From the NCBI GenBank assembly GCA_037355855.1, contig CM074768.1:1674001-1738000 (forward strand): a stretch of 64,000 nucleotides of DNA, written 5' to 3'. The position numbers and the translations under genes were made by a program. Under the pieces are notes generated by a model. That model had not been told where the DNA came from and made no database searches. It saw nothing but the letters and a program-made list of their open reading frames with translations. The DNA comes from Pseudo-nitzschia pungens. Taxonomy: Eukaryota > Bacillariophyta > Bacillariophyceae > Bacillariales > Bacillariaceae. Below, in pieces: positions 62,906 through 64,000 of this stretch. Each line of letters starts with the position of its first letter. The stretch's first letter is position 1.

Positions 62906-63847
62906 TAATTAATATACGTATTTAAATAACTTTAATCACCAAAGGTGAAACTAAATTACTCAGTCTGTAACCAGACTTTAACGTCGCCTCCATCATAGAG
63001 TCAGGACCCCAAGTGGCAGAACGACAAATTTTCAAACAAACCTTGAACATCAAGCAGGGGAAAAGGACAAACAAGTCCCACAAAATAGGGACTTGAGAGA
63101 AAGTGAAATGGGAATGAAGATATTGGGATAGGATCCAGTATCAAAAGGGATGGGACAGGATAAGAAGCAGGAACAGAAGACAAAACCAAGGTACAAAGTG
63201 TAATCAACCCTGAGGTCCAGTAAGCCAGGCTCTGAGAAGAGCAGCCTCTTGTTGGTATGGCTGCACTGGTGGAACAGGCGCTGCATATTGCTTCCTTGCA
63301 AGGTGGATGGTTGCAAGCCACTGCCGCTTGGCAGTCAGGGTGTAACCTTGTAGGACGTGGAAAGGGGTTTGTAACAGGGAGTGTGACTGGGGAAGTGCAC
63401 CAGCTGCACCAATTGCCAATTCTGAAGTGATGGAAGCATCAAGAGATTGGTGTTGTTCAGCATCAAGGGTACCCCCAGGACCATGGAGTCGTTCATTCCT
63501 ATAGGTCCAAAGATCCCAGGAGGTAAGAAAGAACTGATGGATGATAGCTGTAGCCCAACGTTTGGGAGAGCGCTTGCTTCCAATGTGGGAGTAGTAGTCA
63601 GCCTGAATTTGGTACCAGCGAGGAGACCACCTACCAAGAAGCCAGTTGTGCCAGCCAATAGTCCTCTGTGCCCTGACAGCAGACGCAATTGCAAGTGAGT
63701 AGGATGATGGATAAATGGTCTGGCCCTTCCGAACTCTGGTGAGAAGATCCACAATGGCAACAACCAATGATGGATCAGTTTGTTCAACTTCAAGCCTCTT
63801 CTGCAGGGGTCCCTTGAAAGCTGACACACTGTGCTGTACTGCCCCAG
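62906..63847 (-). mobile_element. 5'-truncated LINE-like retrotransposon (942 bp)
   Basis: Bounded by a perfect 20-bp duplication of the gypsy pol target. Its 3' end (minus strand) is AT-rich (ACGTATATTAATTAA) and its 5' end is cut inside the ORF, as happens in target-primed reverse transcription. It is the same family as 1-704, in opposite orientation. Confidence 0.85.
63204..63845 (-). CDS. C-terminal part of LINE-like ORF2 protein (5'-truncated copy)
   Basis: About 213 codons open from the truncation point to the stop at 63204. It extends the fragment at 3-401 upstream by about 80 residues (VSAFKGPLQKRLEVEQTDPS, ...GWHNWLLGRWSPRWYQIQ). It includes SWDLWTYRNERLHG and ends WLTGPQG. Catalytic RT motifs are missing because of truncation, so this copy cannot move on its own. 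Confidence 0.65.
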   Translation of the reverse strand, partial: GAVQHSVSAFKGPLQKRLEVEQTDPSLVVAIVDLLTRVRKGQTIYPSSYSLAIASAVRAQRTIGWHNWLLGRWSPRWYQIQADYYSHIGSKRSPKRWATAIIHQFFLTSWDLWTYRNERLHGPGGTLDAEQHQSLDASITSELAIGAAGALPQSHSLLQTPFHVLQGYTLTAKRQWLATIHLARKQYAAPVPPVQPYQQEAALLRAWLTGPQG

Positions 63848-63867
63848 TGGTATAATGCCTTTCCTCT
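63848..63867 (+). repeat. target site duplication of the LINE, right copy (20 bp)
   Basis: Identical to 62886-62905. Confidence 0.92.
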
Positions 63868-64000
63868 CCAGGGTGACATAGTCTCCTTCCTTATGGACAT
63901 GGGGGATCCTCTTTTGGTTCTCCCGGATATTGCTCTTGTGGATGCTCTTCTGCTTCCTAGCTTGGATAGCGTCCCAGTCCACTGGGAAGTTCACTGGCAT

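Larger units (their letters stand above)
62730..64000 (-). pseudogene. C-terminal end of a Ty3/gypsy Pol (integrase with GPY/F module), split by a LINE insertion
   Basis: The upstream part (64000-63868) reads VDWDAIQARKQKSIHKSN...KEGDYVTLERKGIIP, typical of the integrase C-terminal region. The frame is interrupted at 63848 and resumes at 62905 with RKGIIPKLSFPRQGPYKVLK, the GPY/F motif of gypsy integrases, ending RRIHPYYGRDSTEPEK and a stop at 62730-62732. The interruption is exactly the LINE with its duplicated target. The two parts are shown separately because the gene is broken as it stands; the rest lies beyond the window. Confidence 0.85.

Noticed and set aside
1..64000. Biosynthetic cluster or defence system
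   Set aside because: The host genes (surface protein, proteases, UTP23, charged protein) show no shared pathway; the rest is mobile or repetitive DNA.

Overview
The window looks like nuclear DNA of a stramenopile, most probably a diatom. Genes are split by short GT-AG introns (about 115-230 bp). Secreted trypsin-like proteases carry small cysteine-rich tails, and a large secreted protein has a long Pro/Thr repeat linker of the kind common in diatom surface proteins. The mobile load is dominated by Copia-type retrotransposons. The diatom assignment is inference from protein style; no marker gene is present, and I cannot name a species.

Layout. 1-704: 3' end of a LINE-like element. 2182-5276: three-exon secreted Pro/Thr-rich protein. 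6573-8072 and 10884-13256: two trypsin-fold proteases on the minus strand, one with an Asp-189 pocket and one without. 15033-16361: the rRNA-processing factor UTP23. 16937-21545: Tc1/mariner-like DNA transposon with 185-bp inverted repeats, a frameshifted DD38E transposase and a convergent cysteine-rich passenger gene. 22861-25046: two-exon charged protein of unknown function. 26210-31846: piggyBac-like element bounded by 19-bp inverted repeats, again with a convergent second gene. 31847-38865: a 7-kb field of minisatellites and degenerate repeats. 38870-58032: a nested pair of nearly complete Copia-type retrotransposons. 58037-62729: more repeats, including a paralogous empty site for the outer Copia element. 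62730-64000: the end of a Ty3/gypsy pol gene broken by a 5'-truncated LINE with a 20-bp target duplication.

The best-resolved event is the nested insertion. Copia element A (39371-48945, minus strand, 864-bp LTRs) sits inside the 5' LTR of Copia element B (38870-58032, plus strand, 844-bp LTRs). Each insertion has a 4-bp target duplication (TTAC for A, ATGC for B). Rejoining the two LTR halves of B gives exactly the length of its 3' LTR. Both elements have intact gag and pol in the same frame separated by one UGA codon, which points to stop-codon readthrough.

Roughly the first 25 kb holds the host genes (five in all: the surface protein, two proteases, UTP23 and the charged protein). The right-hand 39 kb is mobile or repetitive. 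The two DNA transposons are the best candidates for something little described: each pairs a transposase with a convergently transcribed accessory protein of unknown function.
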